Below, piece after piece: positions 5,834 through 12,901 of a stretch of DNA of 12,901 bases. The notes beneath the pieces are model-generated. The model worked only from the letters and a program-made list of their open reading frames with translations. It had not been told where the DNA came from and ran no database searches. The stretch is from an uncultured bacterium (GTDB lineage Bacteria; Fidelibacterota; Marinisomatia; Marinisomatales; UBA1611). Positions within the stretch are counted from its first letter, which is position 1, and every line of letters begins with the position of its first letter. Position numbers and translations under genes: made by a program. The DNA is taken from assembly GCA_938092125.1 (NCBI GenBank), contig CALKMQ010000136.1, positions 1 to 12,901 of the forward strand. Reading direction: 5' to 3'.

Positions 5834-6555
5834 TTTTTTATTCTAAGTATATTTATTTTCGAAAGTATCTTCGCAACAATGTATCCGGGGTCTAACTCAA
5901 ACCATCGTCGCGAAAATTTGATATTAGATGGACTACTGTGGTGATTATTTTGAAAAAGCTCACCCATCATTAAAAAATCGATAGGTAAGGTATTTTTTGA
6001 ATTATCTTTTGTTCTTCTATCATTTGTATAGCCGTATCGATGCCCACACCAATTGACGATAGAACCATGAAGAGGCCCCATGACAAAATGAATAGGTAGT
6101 AGAGCATACTGCCAATTTGCGGTGGTGAACTTTAAGTAGATTAGACTATAAATAACTACAAAAGATAATCTTGTTATCCAGTGGTCAGATATCTTTTCTA
6201 AAGATGGCCACCTCGGCACGTCAGTGCCATATTTTGAATAGTCTTTTTTATTGAGTCTTACGGACTCATAGTGCTTAACGGTATTAATATTAAGTTTTAT
6301 AATATTTTTTGAAAATATAGGGGAATGTGGATCATTTTCTGTGTCACTATATTTGTGGTGAAGTCTATGAAGTATTGCATAAGCTCGAGGATTAAGAAAA
6401 GAAGAGCCTTGGGTTAAAAACGTACAGAAAAAAAATATTCGCTCCCATGTTTTTGACATAGTAAACATTTGATGGGAAGCATAACGATGCAAGAACACAG
6501 TTTGAAAAAAGAGCGAAGAATACCAATGTAAAATAAATAATATTATAATCGTCAT
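5827..6555 (-). CDS. Membrane fatty-acid desaturase (acyl desaturase family, His-box type)
   Basis: This integral membrane di-iron desaturase has 242 residues. The three histidine boxes are clear: HRYASH (23-28), HRLHH (63-67) and NNHH (203-206), together with NWCGHRYG (168-175), typical of acyl-lipid and acyl-CoA delta-9-like enzymes. Hydrophobic segments occur at about 3-20, 38-50, 127-143 and 148-160. The N-terminus is short, with only one helix before the first box. It uses O2 to insert a double bond into a fatty acyl chain. It is the last gene of block A, 15 bases after the second methyltransferase, so its natural substrate may be a methylated acyl chain rather than a plain one; that is inference. 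Confidence 0.93.
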   Translation of the reverse strand: MTIIILFILHWYSSLFFQTVFLHRYASHQMFTMSKTWERIFFFCTFLTQGSSFLNPRAYAILHRLHHKYSDTENDPHSPIFSKNIIKLNINTVKHYESVRLNKKDYSKYGTDVPRWPSLEKISDHWITRLSFVVIYSLIYLKFTTANWQYALLPIHFVMGPLHGSIVNWCGHRYGYTNDRRTKDNSKNTLPIDFLMMGELFQNNHHSSPSNIKFSRRWFELDPGYIVAKILSKINILRIKNA

Positions 6556-6570
6556 GTTTAATTATACAAG

Positions 6571-7611
6571 CTATTTGCCAGATTTTACAAACCTGTAATG
6601 TGAAACGCCCCATTCTCTGCCGCCATCATAACCAAATAAAACTTCACAAGCCATAAAGAAAATTCTCCACCTTTGAAACCATATTTTAGCATCTTCTAAT
6701 CCATAAGTATTTTCAAAAATGCTCATAATTTCTTTTTTATTACTATCCATTTTTTTAAGCCATGCAAGTGATGTCTGCTCATAATGGTACCCATTAAAAC
6801 GCCAGCTCTTTTCAATATTCAATTTGTTTTGAAAATATAATAGAAGCTGATGCGATGGCATAATGCCGCCACTGAAAAAGTTTCTACCCATCCAATCACC
6901 CTCACCGTCTTCAGTGAAAGGATATACCAATGTTTTATGAGTAAAAATATGAATGAATAATTTTCCACCAGGTTTTAACCAGCTAGCAACCTTATCAAGT
7001 AATTGCTCATAATTTCTCATGTGTTCAAACATTTCAATTGAAACAATTCTATCAAATTTTTCTTCAATTGTGAAGTCATTCATGTCTTTTGTAATTACTT
7101 TTACATTATTTATAGATCTCTCTTTACACTTATACTCTATGAATTTTCTTTGATCTTTAGAATTGCTAACAGCCGTAATTGAGCTGTCAGGATATTTTTT
7201 TGCCATATACATAGTCAAAGAACCCCAGCCGCAACCCAATTCAAGAATTTGATCCCCATTTGAAATTTCTGCACGTTCAGCGCTTAACTCTAACATCGCT
7301 AACTCAGAATCATCAAGCGTACTAATACCCTCTGGCCAATAACCAGAACTGTACTTTAGGTGGGCCCCTAGAGCATTTTCAAAAAAAGCTGGAGGCACTT
7401 CATAATGCTGTGAATTTGCTTTCTCAGGAACATAAGCAATTGAGCTTTTTTTCATCTCATCAACCCAATTCTGATGATGCTTTTCAACCTCCGACACAGT
7501 CTTAGACTTCGACCATAAAATTCTTTCTTTTTGCATTCTTCTAATTCCGCTACGAATTAAAAAGTCTGGTAAAATGCCTCGCTCTGCTAAATCAATTAAA
7601 TTTTTTATCAT
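6571..7611 (-). CDS. Second CFA-like SAM-dependent methyltransferase (coclaurine-N-MT-like branch)
   Basis: This 346-residue protein belongs to the CFA synthase/methyltransferase superfamily but to a different branch from its neighbour, resembling the plant coclaurine N-methyltransferase-like and bacterial CFA-like proteins. SAM motif I is ILELGCGWGSL (122-132). Upstream is NSQHYEVPPAFFENALGAHL (66-85) followed by YSSGYWPEG. The SIEMFEHMRNY segment (191-201) retains the FEH triplet. GGIMPSHQLLL (248-258) and the C-terminal WFQRWRIFFMACEVLFGY fit this branch. It should transfer a methyl group from S-adenosylmethionine, probably to an acyl chain given its place between a CFA-type gene (8 bases upstream) and a desaturase (15 bases downstream). 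Whether the acceptor is a lipid alkene, a furan ring or an amine cannot be told from the sequence. Confidence 0.9.
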   Translation of the reverse strand: MIKNLIDLAERGILPDFLIRSGIRRMQKERILWSKSKTVSEVEKHHQNWVDEMKKSSIAYVPEKANSQHYEVPPAFFENALGAHLKYSSGYWPEGISTLDDSELAMLELSAERAEISNGDQILELGCGWGSLTMYMAKKYPDSSITAVSNSKDQRKFIEYKCKERSINNVKVITKDMNDFTIEEKFDRIVSIEMFEHMRNYEQLLDKVASWLKPGGKLFIHIFTHKTLVYPFTEDGEGDWMGRNFFSGGIMPSHQLLLYFQNKLNIEKSWRFNGYHYEQTSLAWLKKMDSNKKEIMSIFENTYGLEDAKIWFQRWRIFFMACEVLFGYDGGREWGVSHYRFVKSGK

Positions 7612-7619
7612 AGTTTTTC

Positions 7620-8891
7620 TTAATAGTTTATTTGAATATTTTTGTTTTTTGGCTTCGCCATAACAAGCTGAACATCACCAATAAATCTTTCCCTAAACCC
7701 AGCCTCACAGTAAATAAAATAGTAATCCCACATTCTCAAAAACTCATCACTATATCCCATTTTTTTTATATTGCTCATTTCGTTTTTATATTTTTCCCGC
7801 CACAATTTTAAGGTCTCAGCATAATATTTTGTTATATCTTCTAAATGCACTAAAGAAAGGTCCGTAAAATTTTTAATAACTGAAAGTACATGATTAACTG
7901 AAATAAGATTTGAACCTGGGAAAATATATTTTTTAATAAAATCAACAGAATTTAGATGATTATCAAATCCTTGCTCGTGATAGGTAATTCCTTGTATTGC
8001 CATCAAACCATTAGGCTTAAGCAAATCTGAACATGTTTGAAAAAATTCCTGTATAAAATTATAACCAACGGCCTCAATCATCTCAATAGAAACAAGTTTA
8101 TCGTATTGTCCTTTAAGCTCTCTATAATCGTTTTTTAGCAATGTTATCTTATCTTTCAGACCTTCCTTTTCAATTAAGTTAGAAACATATGAGTGCTGCT
8201 CATTAGAAATCGTAGTTGTTGTTACTCGACAGCCATATTCTTTCGCAGCATGTACAGCGAAACTACCCCAACCTGTACCTATTTCAACAATATGATCTTC
8301 AGTTTGTATATTTAATTTGCGGCAAATACGATCCAACTTTTCTTTTGAAGCATCGAATAAGGATAAATTTTTTGGTTCAAAAATTGCGCATGAATAGGTC
8401 ATGCTTTCGTCTAACCATGTTTGAAAAAACTCATTACTTAAATCATAATGCGCTACAATATTTTCCTTACTACCAGAAACTGTATTTCTACGGGACCTAT
8501 GGATATACCTATTAATTGGACTAATTAATTTTGCTAAACCCCCTTCTAAACTTTTTTGTACTTCCTGATTTTTTATTACAATTTGAATTAGTTTTACCAT
8601 ATCATCTGCATCCCAGTAACCCGCAGCATAAGCCTCTGCAATTCCAAGGTCACCACCACTACCAGCCAAAATATAAAATTCATCTGAATATACATTTACC
8701 TCTGCTTTTAAGGATGAACCTTGGTCACCAAATATAATGTTTTCACTACCTTCGGTTAAGATAATGCACCCATGATTAATTTTTCTAAATTGTGATAATA
8801 TTAAATTTTTAAAAAATTTTGCCAAAATACTCGACTTACTTTTTATTGCTGTACTTGACGCAGCGTGTTCAATTGAAAATTTTTTCCCCAT
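7620..8891 (-). CDS. cfa: Cyclopropane-fatty-acyl-phospholipid synthase family methyltransferase
   Basis: This 423-residue enzyme has full CFA-synthase architecture: an N-terminal lipid-binding region, then IVAHYDLSNEFFQTWLD (145-161), MTYSCAIF (164-171), SAM motif I VEIGTGWGSFA (202-212) and the C-terminal YCEAGFRERFIGDVQLVMAKP (394-414). The family methylates cis double bonds of membrane phospholipid acyl chains using SAM. The usual FEHVG block reads IEAVG here (SIEMIEAVGY), with Ala for the active-site His, a form I associate with the subgroup clustered with DUF1365 and amine-oxidase genes. It may make a methylated alkene rather than a cyclopropane, as UfaM does in furan-fatty-acid synthesis; that is inference. 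An 18-base gap separates it from DUF1365. Confidence 0.94.
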   Translation of the reverse strand: MGKKFSIEHAASSTAIKSKSSILAKFFKNLILSQFRKINHGCIILTEGSENIIFGDQGSSLKAEVNVYSDEFYILAGSGGDLGIAEAYAAGYWDADDMVKLIQIVIKNQEVQKSLEGGLAKLISPINRYIHRSRRNTVSGSKENIVAHYDLSNEFFQTWLDESMTYSCAIFEPKNLSLFDASKEKLDRICRKLNIQTEDHIVEIGTGWGSFAVHAAKEYGCRVTTTTISNEQHSYVSNLIEKEGLKDKITLLKNDYRELKGQYDKLVSIEMIEAVGYNFIQEFFQTCSDLLKPNGLMAIQGITYHEQGFDNHLNSVDFIKKYIFPGSNLISVNHVLSVIKNFTDLSLVHLEDITKYYAETLKLWREKYKNEMSNIKKMGYSDEFLRMWDYYFIYCEAGFRERFIGDVQLVMAKPKNKNIQINY

Positions 8892-8909
8892 TTAAAATCT
8901 CTCTGTAAA

Positions 8910-9674
8910 TTAGTTGTTAGTTTTGCTTGGATGGATAAAGAAAGTTGCGCCACGAATCCACAAAAAAAGAGCTTGAAGATGTATCCAAAAGACGACTTTT
9001 ATTGTCATAAATGGATATTTAAAAATCGTAAATAATAAACTCTTCTTACTTAAAATAAGTCTCTTCAAATTAAGCGTGGCATCAAAAACTTTTTCCCCTT
9101 CTTTAAAATTTTTCATATAAACACCTAGCTTTTCTGTCGGACTGCTAAAACTCCAGTCATACAGATGGTCCATGTCCCAAAAAGGCGATACGTGAAGTTC
9201 TTTCTTCATGGTTGATTTGATTTTTTCCTTTGAATTCTTTGAAGCACTTAAAACGTATGAGTGCCTCTCCCCCCACGGTGTGTTTGTTACCTCCGCCAAA
9301 ATAAAGTCAACCTTATTATCTTCACGATTGAAACAATAATAAAAAGTTACAGGATTAAAACAATAACCAAAATATCGGAGGTGGGCCAGCATTCTGATTT
9401 TACCGTTAGGTCTATATCCAGCTTTTTTTTGAACTGTATCTCGGACAGCCTGATCAAGAGATTTTGTCTTTGCATTATGATAATCGTTCCTATTAAATGA
9501 CACCATTGCTGCTTTATTCACATTCCACAAAATTGATTTTTTCATTACATTATTTAAGTCATTTATATCTAGATATAGCATGAAAATAGGATAGGAAAAC
9601 TCTCTATTAAATGGAGTATATCTACGATGCTTAACAATACCCGTATATAGGAAATGTTCCGTTGATAAATTCAC
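8910..9674 (-). CDS. DUF1365 family protein
   Basis: This 254-residue protein carries the hallmark DUF1365 motifs: TGIVKHRRYTP at the N-terminus (11-21), RYFGYCFNPVTFYYCF (100-115), EVTNTPWGERHSY (128-140) and KELHVSPF (158-165), plus a hydrophobic C-terminal stretch (about 220-240) suggesting membrane association. Its biochemical activity is not established to my knowledge; it nearly always neighbours the amine-oxidase-like flavoprotein and a CFA-type methyltransferase, so it likely acts with them on membrane acyl chains. The start is GTG at 9674, sharing GTGA with the stop of the amine-oxidase gene (4-base overlap), which implies tightly coupled translation and matched amounts. Confidence 0.93.
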   Translation of the reverse strand: MNLSTEHFLYTGIVKHRRYTPFNREFSYPIFMLYLDINDLNNVMKKSILWNVNKAAMVSFNRNDYHNAKTKSLDQAVRDTVQKKAGYRPNGKIRMLAHLRYFGYCFNPVTFYYCFNREDNKVDFILAEVTNTPWGERHSYVLSASKNSKEKIKSTMKKELHVSPFWDMDHLYDWSFSSPTEKLGVYMKNFKEGEKVFDATLNLKRLILSKKSLLFTIFKYPFMTIKVVFWIHLQALFLWIRGATFFIHPSKTNN

Positions 9675-10918
9675 AATGTTTCCCCAAACTGTTCACAAAC
9701 ATCCAATGCACTAACTACCCCGTCTTCATGAAAACCATTTCTCCAATATGCCCCGCAATAGTAAGTATTATTTATACCGCTAATTTCATGTTTCCTTTTT
9801 TGCGCAGCTATTGCATTAACCGTAAACAAGGGGTGATCATAGCTTAATTTCTTGATTACTTTGCTTTGGTCAACTGAATCATGGTCATTTAGAGTCACGC
9901 AAAAAGTTTGGTCACTTTGAATTGATTGAAGAATATTCATATTATATGTTAGAACTACTGGTGCACTTGGATCAGCATCAAGCTGATAGTTCCAACTGGC
10001 CCAAGCTAATTTTCTCTTAGGTAAAACCGTAGCATCTGTATGCAAAAGAACTTCATTTTTTTGATAAGGAAATGATTTAAGTATTTCCTTTTCTAAATCA
10101 GATGGAGACTCTAATAGACTAAGAGCCTGGTCACTATGGGTTGCAAAAATAACAGCGTCAAAGTTTAATTTTTTATCATTTTTAACTAAAAATAATTCAA
10201 CGCCATCACCTGTTCTTACAACCTTTTTGATTGGAGATGATAAATAAATTTTTTCTTCAAAACCTTTAATGATTTTACTTATATACTGAGAAGAGCCATT
10301 TTTTATGACCCACCAATTAGGCCGATTAGATATTTCAAGCATGCCATGATTGTAAAAAAATTTAATGAAAAAATATGCAGGCATCTCTAGCACTTTGTTT
10401 GCTGGTGTTGACCAGATCGCCGCACCCATTGGCGTAATAAAATAATGAATAAACTCTTTTGAATACTTTTTTTCTTTTAAATATTCGCCTAGAGTGGTCG
10501 AAGCATTTAAGCCTAAACCACTTGAACCTGCTTCATTACCAAACTTATACATTTCATAAAGCATCTTTAAAAACCTTGATCGAAAAATATTTGATCTTTT
10601 CGCAAACAGACTATTTATTGACTCACCTGAATATTCATAATCTTCGCTAGTAGATTTCACGCTAAATCCCATCGTAGAAAGCTGACGTTCGACACCCAGA
10701 CGGTCTAATAATTTTATAAAACTAGGATATGTTCTTTCATTATATACAATAAACCCAGTGTCAATTAAATAATCTCTATTTCTAACCTTTAAATTGTGGG
10801 TATGTGTGTGCCCACCGATGTAATCATTTGCTTCAAAAATAGATATGTCATGCTTTCTATTTAACAAATGGCCAGCTGTCAATCCAGAGATACCAGAACC
10901 TATTATTGCTAATTTCAT
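9671..10918 (-). CDS. FAD-dependent amine-oxidase-like protein (NAD(P)-binding Rossmann family)
   Basis: This is a flavoprotein of 415 residues. The dinucleotide-binding motif is at the N-terminus (IIGSGISGLTAG, 5-16) with the ribose-binding acid E29 (FEAND), then GGHTHTH (35-41) and DTGFIVYNERTYP (53-65). The C-terminal FAD contact block YCGAYWRNGFHEDGVVSALD (387-406) is typical of this branch of COG2907-like proteins. It is related to amine oxidases and phytoene-desaturase-like enzymes, but amines are probably not its substrate. Its constant pairing with DUF1365 and CFA-type genes suggests oxidation of a modified fatty acyl chain. In Rhodobacter a homologous gene set belongs to the singlet-oxygen response. 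No strong Shine-Dalgarno precedes the ATG. Confidence 0.93.
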   Translation of the reverse strand: MKLAIIGSGISGLTAGHLLNRKHDISIFEANDYIGGHTHTHNLKVRNRDYLIDTGFIVYNERTYPSFIKLLDRLGVERQLSTMGFSVKSTSEDYEYSGESINSLFAKRSNIFRSRFLKMLYEMYKFGNEAGSSGLGLNASTTLGEYLKEKKYSKEFIHYFITPMGAAIWSTPANKVLEMPAYFFIKFFYNHGMLEISNRPNWWVIKNGSSQYISKIIKGFEEKIYLSSPIKKVVRTGDGVELFLVKNDKKLNFDAVIFATHSDQALSLLESPSDLEKEILKSFPYQKNEVLLHTDATVLPKRKLAWASWNYQLDADPSAPVVLTYNMNILQSIQSDQTFCVTLNDHDSVDQSKVIKKLSYDHPLFTVNAIAAQKRKHEISGINNTYYCGAYWRNGFHEDGVVSALDVCEQFGETL

Positions 10919-10949
10919 TAAATGGACTAAATTTTAATCATGGAACAGA

Positions 10950-11495
10950 TTAGTCCCAATTTTGCTCAATTTTTTGAATTTGGGAGATGTCATAACCAAC
11001 TTTTTCAAGTTTAGAAATTATTTGATTATAAACCTTATCATCTAAAACATGGTCTCTCGCCATTATCCAAACATACTTTCTATTGGGGACACCGATAACG
11101 GTGTAATTGTAATTTTCATCAAGGTCAATAATCAAAAAAGATGATTTAAATGGCCATAGGAACTGCATTCTCCATTCAGAGTTTGTTTTTTTATTGTAAA
11201 TGAAGCCTGTTGGATTATACTTTTTTTGAGGACCAGTTAGAGAGTCTTTTCTGAAAGTGAAAGTAGTTTGAACCCTACCTTTAGAGTCAAGCCTATACGA
11301 CTCAATAGCGTTTACAGCTCCTTTTTCAATGAAAGTAGGTATATTTGCAATTACATACCAATCGCCCATAAATCTTTTTAAATCAACATAGTCAACTGTC
11401 TCTAGCTCTCCAAATTTCTTACTATCGCTCATAAAACCCTCACAATTAGAATAAATTAATAGAGAAAGGATCAGCATGAGTGAGTACTTTTTCAA
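10950..11495 (-). CDS. blc: Lipocalin (Blc-like), probable outer-membrane lipoprotein
   Basis: This bacterial lipocalin of the Blc/apolipoprotein-D type is a beta-barrel that binds fatty acids or lysophospholipids. The GxW signature is RFMGDWYVIANIP (45-57, counted from the upstream GTG), and WRMQFLWPF...FLIIDLDENYNYTVIGVP and YVWIMARD form the later strands and third motif. The N-terminus KKYSLMLILSLLIYSNC is a lipoprotein-like signal, with Asn just before the Cys, a non-classical lipobox. Two starts are possible: GTG at 11507, and TTG at 11495. I prefer TTG because AGGTGG lies eight bases upstream, and it gives a shorter, cleaner signal. It is tightly packed behind DUF2878. The likely job is carrying or storing lipids altered or damaged in the envelope. 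Confidence 0.9.
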   Translation of the reverse strand: MKKYSLMLILSLLIYSNCEGFMSDSKKFGELETVDYVDLKRFMGDWYVIANIPTFIEKGAVNAIESYRLDSKGRVQTTFTFRKDSLTGPQKKYNPTGFIYNKKTNSEWRMQFLWPFKSSFLIIDLDENYNYTVIGVPNRKYVWIMARDHVLDDKVYNQIISKLEKVGYDISQIQKIEQNWD

Positions 11496-11499
11496 AATA

Positions 11500-12030
11500 T
11501 TAACCACCTAATCCTAGCTTCTCATTTATAAAAAATACCAATGGCATAGCAACAGCCCAGACAGCACCAATAATTAAAGCAGATGACATAGGAGACAATT
11601 GAAATGTTATGGCGCCAAAGCCTTCGCCAGTGTAATAGGCTGCTGGCCCAAATATTGCACCAGCGGCAATCATAAGGATCCATTTACCTTTAAAAAAAGT
11701 CATTGAATGGTTAACAGTAGCAGCAAAACCTGCCCACATTGCCGTAATCCATAAAGGCGCAATAAATAGACTTTCTGAATAAGCTCCCGCATATATAAAA
11801 GACTGTGAAAAGAAAAGGCAGCTGTCAACAAGGGTACCAACTAAACCCACTATGACTATCAATTGTAATTCTTTTGCACTACTAATAAAATATTTTCCAT
11901 GAATAATTATAAAGACAAGCGTTAAAAGCGGGCCTATGTATGGAAACCCGTTCGAGGATCCAAGAATACAGCCCCACCACCCAATATAAAAGCCCACGAT
12001 ATTGATGATAATTTTAATTTTAGTATTCAT
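11500..12030 (-). CDS. DUF2878 family integral membrane protein
   Basis: This inner-membrane protein has about six hydrophobic helices (approximately 6-24, 33-50, 57-75, 89-107, 117-135, 150-168, counted from the GTG at 12033). Conserved-looking polar or glycine blocks lie between them: APLWITAMWAGFAATVNHS (92-110) and FGPAAYYTGEGFGAI (128-142). I assign it to DUF2878, a family of unknown function that accompanies CFA, DUF1365 and lipocalin genes in Proteobacteria. ATG at 12030 is taken as start; a GTG at 12033 is directly in front of it in frame. The YceI stop lies six bases upstream, and the lipocalin follows at once. A part in moving or sensing membrane lipids is a guess from the neighbours. 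Confidence 0.85.
   Translation of the reverse strand: MNTKIKIIINIVGFYIGWWGCILGSSNGFPYIGPLLTLVFIIIHGKYFISSAKELQLIVIVGLVGTLVDSCLFFSQSFIYAGAYSESLFIAPLWITAMWAGFAATVNHSMTFFKGKWILMIAAGAIFGPAAYYTGEGFGAITFQLSPMSSALIIGAVWAVAMPLVFFINEKLGLGG
11504..11509 (-). promoter_or_regulatory. Ribosome binding site that decides the lipocalin start
   Basis: The minus strand reads AGGTGG, then TTAATATT, then TTG AAA AAG. This is the strongest Shine-Dalgarno match I noticed in the window, and its eight-base spacing fits the TTG at 11495. The GTG at 11507 lies inside AGGTGG and so has no such site of its own. It sits within the last codons of the DUF2878 gene. Confidence 0.55.
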
Positions 12031-12036
12031 CACCTT

Positions 12037-12717
12037 TTATCTTTCTAATCTATTAAGATTCACATTTATACTTAATTTGACATCATCTGCGATTATTCTA
12101 TCCCCGAGATCAGAAAATAGACTAGCAGATCGGTATCTGACATCATATTTTGATCTATCAAAAACCAGGTCTAAACTAGCTGCATAATAAGTTTTATGAT
12201 CTATTACTTTGCCATTAAATACTATTGAGTGAGTTTTCCCCTTTATCATAAGGTCACCCTCAAATTTAAAATTATTACCGCCTATAGGCTCAGCCTTTAA
12301 TAACTGAAGGGTCGCTTTTGGATAGTTTTCAACGTCAAAAAAATCATCGCTTTTAAGGTGACTGACAAGTTTTTGATTTGTACCTTCATTTTTTAAATCA
12401 AAACACTTAATAGAGTCTAAACTAACAACAAAAGCACCACTTATTTGACCACCCTTAGAAATATCCAAAGCTCCTTCAATAAGCTGAACACTACCATTGT
12501 GCTTTGCTCCCCCTAGCCACATACATTCCCAGAGCACTTCACTAGATGTTTTGGCAAATTCGTATTGTCCAGAGGCTAAGCTTATAGATTTTTCAGATTG
12601 AGTATTAATAAGTTTCTTATAACCATCATCCAGTTTCTTTTTACCAGAACAATTAAACAGCAATAAAAACGAAGCAGTAACTAATATTAAATAACTGCAT
12701 CTATAAATTTTTTTCAT
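12037..12717 (-). CDS. YceI family lipid-binding lipoprotein
   Basis: This YceI-type beta-barrel lipocalin-like protein has 226 residues; the family binds polyisoprenoids or fatty amides in the periplasm. The N-terminus MKKIYRCSYLILVTASFLLL ends in FNC, so C23 is a probable lipidation site, with Asn at the -1 position. The domain runs from about residue 50. YceI motifs are KHNGSVQLIEGAL (72-84), LVSHLKSDDFFDVENYP (117-133), GDLMIKGKTHSI (154-165) and FSDLGDRIIADDVKLSINV (201-219). It begins one base after the pirin stop and ends six bases before the DUF2878 ATG. With the lipocalin it gives the operon two lipid-binding envelope proteins. The membrane-anchored form is less common than the soluble periplasmic YceI. 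Confidence 0.93.
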   Translation of the reverse strand: MKKIYRCSYLILVTASFLLLFNCSGKKKLDDGYKKLINTQSEKSISLASGQYEFAKTSSEVLWECMWLGGAKHNGSVQLIEGALDISKGGQISGAFVVSLDSIKCFDLKNEGTNQKLVSHLKSDDFFDVENYPKATLQLLKAEPIGGNNFKFEGDLMIKGKTHSIVFNGKVIDHKTYYAASLDLVFDRSKYDVRYRSASLFSDLGDRIIADDVKLSINVNLNRLER

Positions 12718-12718
12718 A

Positions 12719-12901
12719 TTATTTTGTTAAAACTCCTTCTTGATAATCACTAAATGCTTTCATTATTTCAGCCTTCGTATTCATGACAAATGGACCTCCT
12801 CTTGCCACAGGTTCATTGAGAGGCTCACCACCGATAACAACACAACGTAAATTCGATGAATCTTCGGCGCTAAATTTAATCATTCCACTATCTTTAAAAA
12901 G
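12719..12901 (-). CDS. Pirin family protein, C-terminal part
   Basis: An open frame runs from the window edge to a TAA at 12719-12721, giving 60 C-terminal residues. VVIGGEPLNEPVARGGPFVMN (21-41) and the following KAEIMKAFSDYQEG match the conserved end of pirins, bicupin metal proteins with quercetinase-like or regulatory functions. The two cupin domains with the metal-binding His/Glu lie outside the window. Only one base separates its stop from the YceI start, so it is in the same operon, whose promoter is therefore farther upstream. Pirin as an oxidative-stress or redox-linked partner would fit the cluster, but its function here is not known. Confidence 0.9.
   Translation of the reverse strand, partial: LFKDSGMIKFSAEDSSNLRCVVIGGEPLNEPVARGGPFVMNTKAEIMKAFSDYQEGVLTK

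Noticed and set aside
6392..6613. A 73-codon minus-strand frame overlapping the junction of the second methyltransferase and the desaturase.
   Set aside because: It overlaps both conserved genes, and its hydrophobic residues come from the desaturase membrane region read in another frame.
8216..8737. Plus-strand open frames of 68-99 codons opposite the CFA gene.
   Set aside because: They are antisense to a strongly conserved enzyme and have composition expected of a shadow frame, with no ribosome site or motif.

Overview
This window reads as part of a chromosome from a free-living, AT-rich bacterium; by eye about one third of bases are G+C. The best guess is a marine gammaproteobacterium of the low-GC, SAR86-like kind. 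The reasons are one near-consensus sigma70 promoter (TTGACA-16-AATAAT) and a gene set (CFA-type methyltransferase, DUF1365, FAD amine oxidase, lipocalin, DUF2878, SDR, photolyases) that recurs in light or singlet-oxygen stress clusters of Proteobacteria. The placement is an inference and is not secure.

Layout. Almost everything is on the minus strand, in three blocks. Block A (12901 to 5827, read right to left) is a tight run: the C-terminal end of a pirin, a YceI lipoprotein, DUF2878 membrane protein, lipocalin, FAD amine-oxidase-like protein, DUF1365 protein, CFA-type methyltransferase, a second CFA-like methyltransferase and a fatty-acid desaturase. Spacings are 1 to 31 bases, with one 4-base overlap. 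Block B (5776 to 2206) has its own promoter: an unknown 84-aa protein, an 80-aa zinc-ribbon protein, an SDR, a VOC-fold protein, a secreted glutathione peroxidase and a PhrB-like photolyase/cryptochrome. Block C (1476 to 1) is a MerR-type regulator with a B12-fold domain, followed by a class II CPD photolyase cut by the window edge. Between B and C, on the plus strand, lie a secreted 164-aa protein of unknown family and a coupled 44-aa membrane peptide.

How they may work together (inference). The window looks like one light and photo-oxidation response. It combines DNA photorepair (two photolyases), peroxide removal (glutathione peroxidase), and remodelling of unsaturated membrane acyl chains by methylation, desaturation and flavin-linked oxidation. 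Lipid-binding envelope proteins (YceI, lipocalin) and a membrane protein (DUF2878) accompany these. The chemistry parallels the furan-fatty-acid pathway known from Rhodobacter sphaeroides and Rhodopseudomonas palustris.

Main oddities. The CarH/LitR-type regulator lacks the residues expected to bind cobalamin. The PhrB-like protein lacks most iron-sulfur cysteines. The SDR lacks the catalytic tyrosine. The CFA enzyme has Ala in place of the usual active-site His. A 13-base sequence (TTTTGAGCGTTTT), followed by a degenerate 9-base repeat, occurs in both promoter-bearing intergenic regions and is a candidate operator. There is no stretch above 300 bases without a gene, and I saw no RNA gene, CRISPR array or mobile element.
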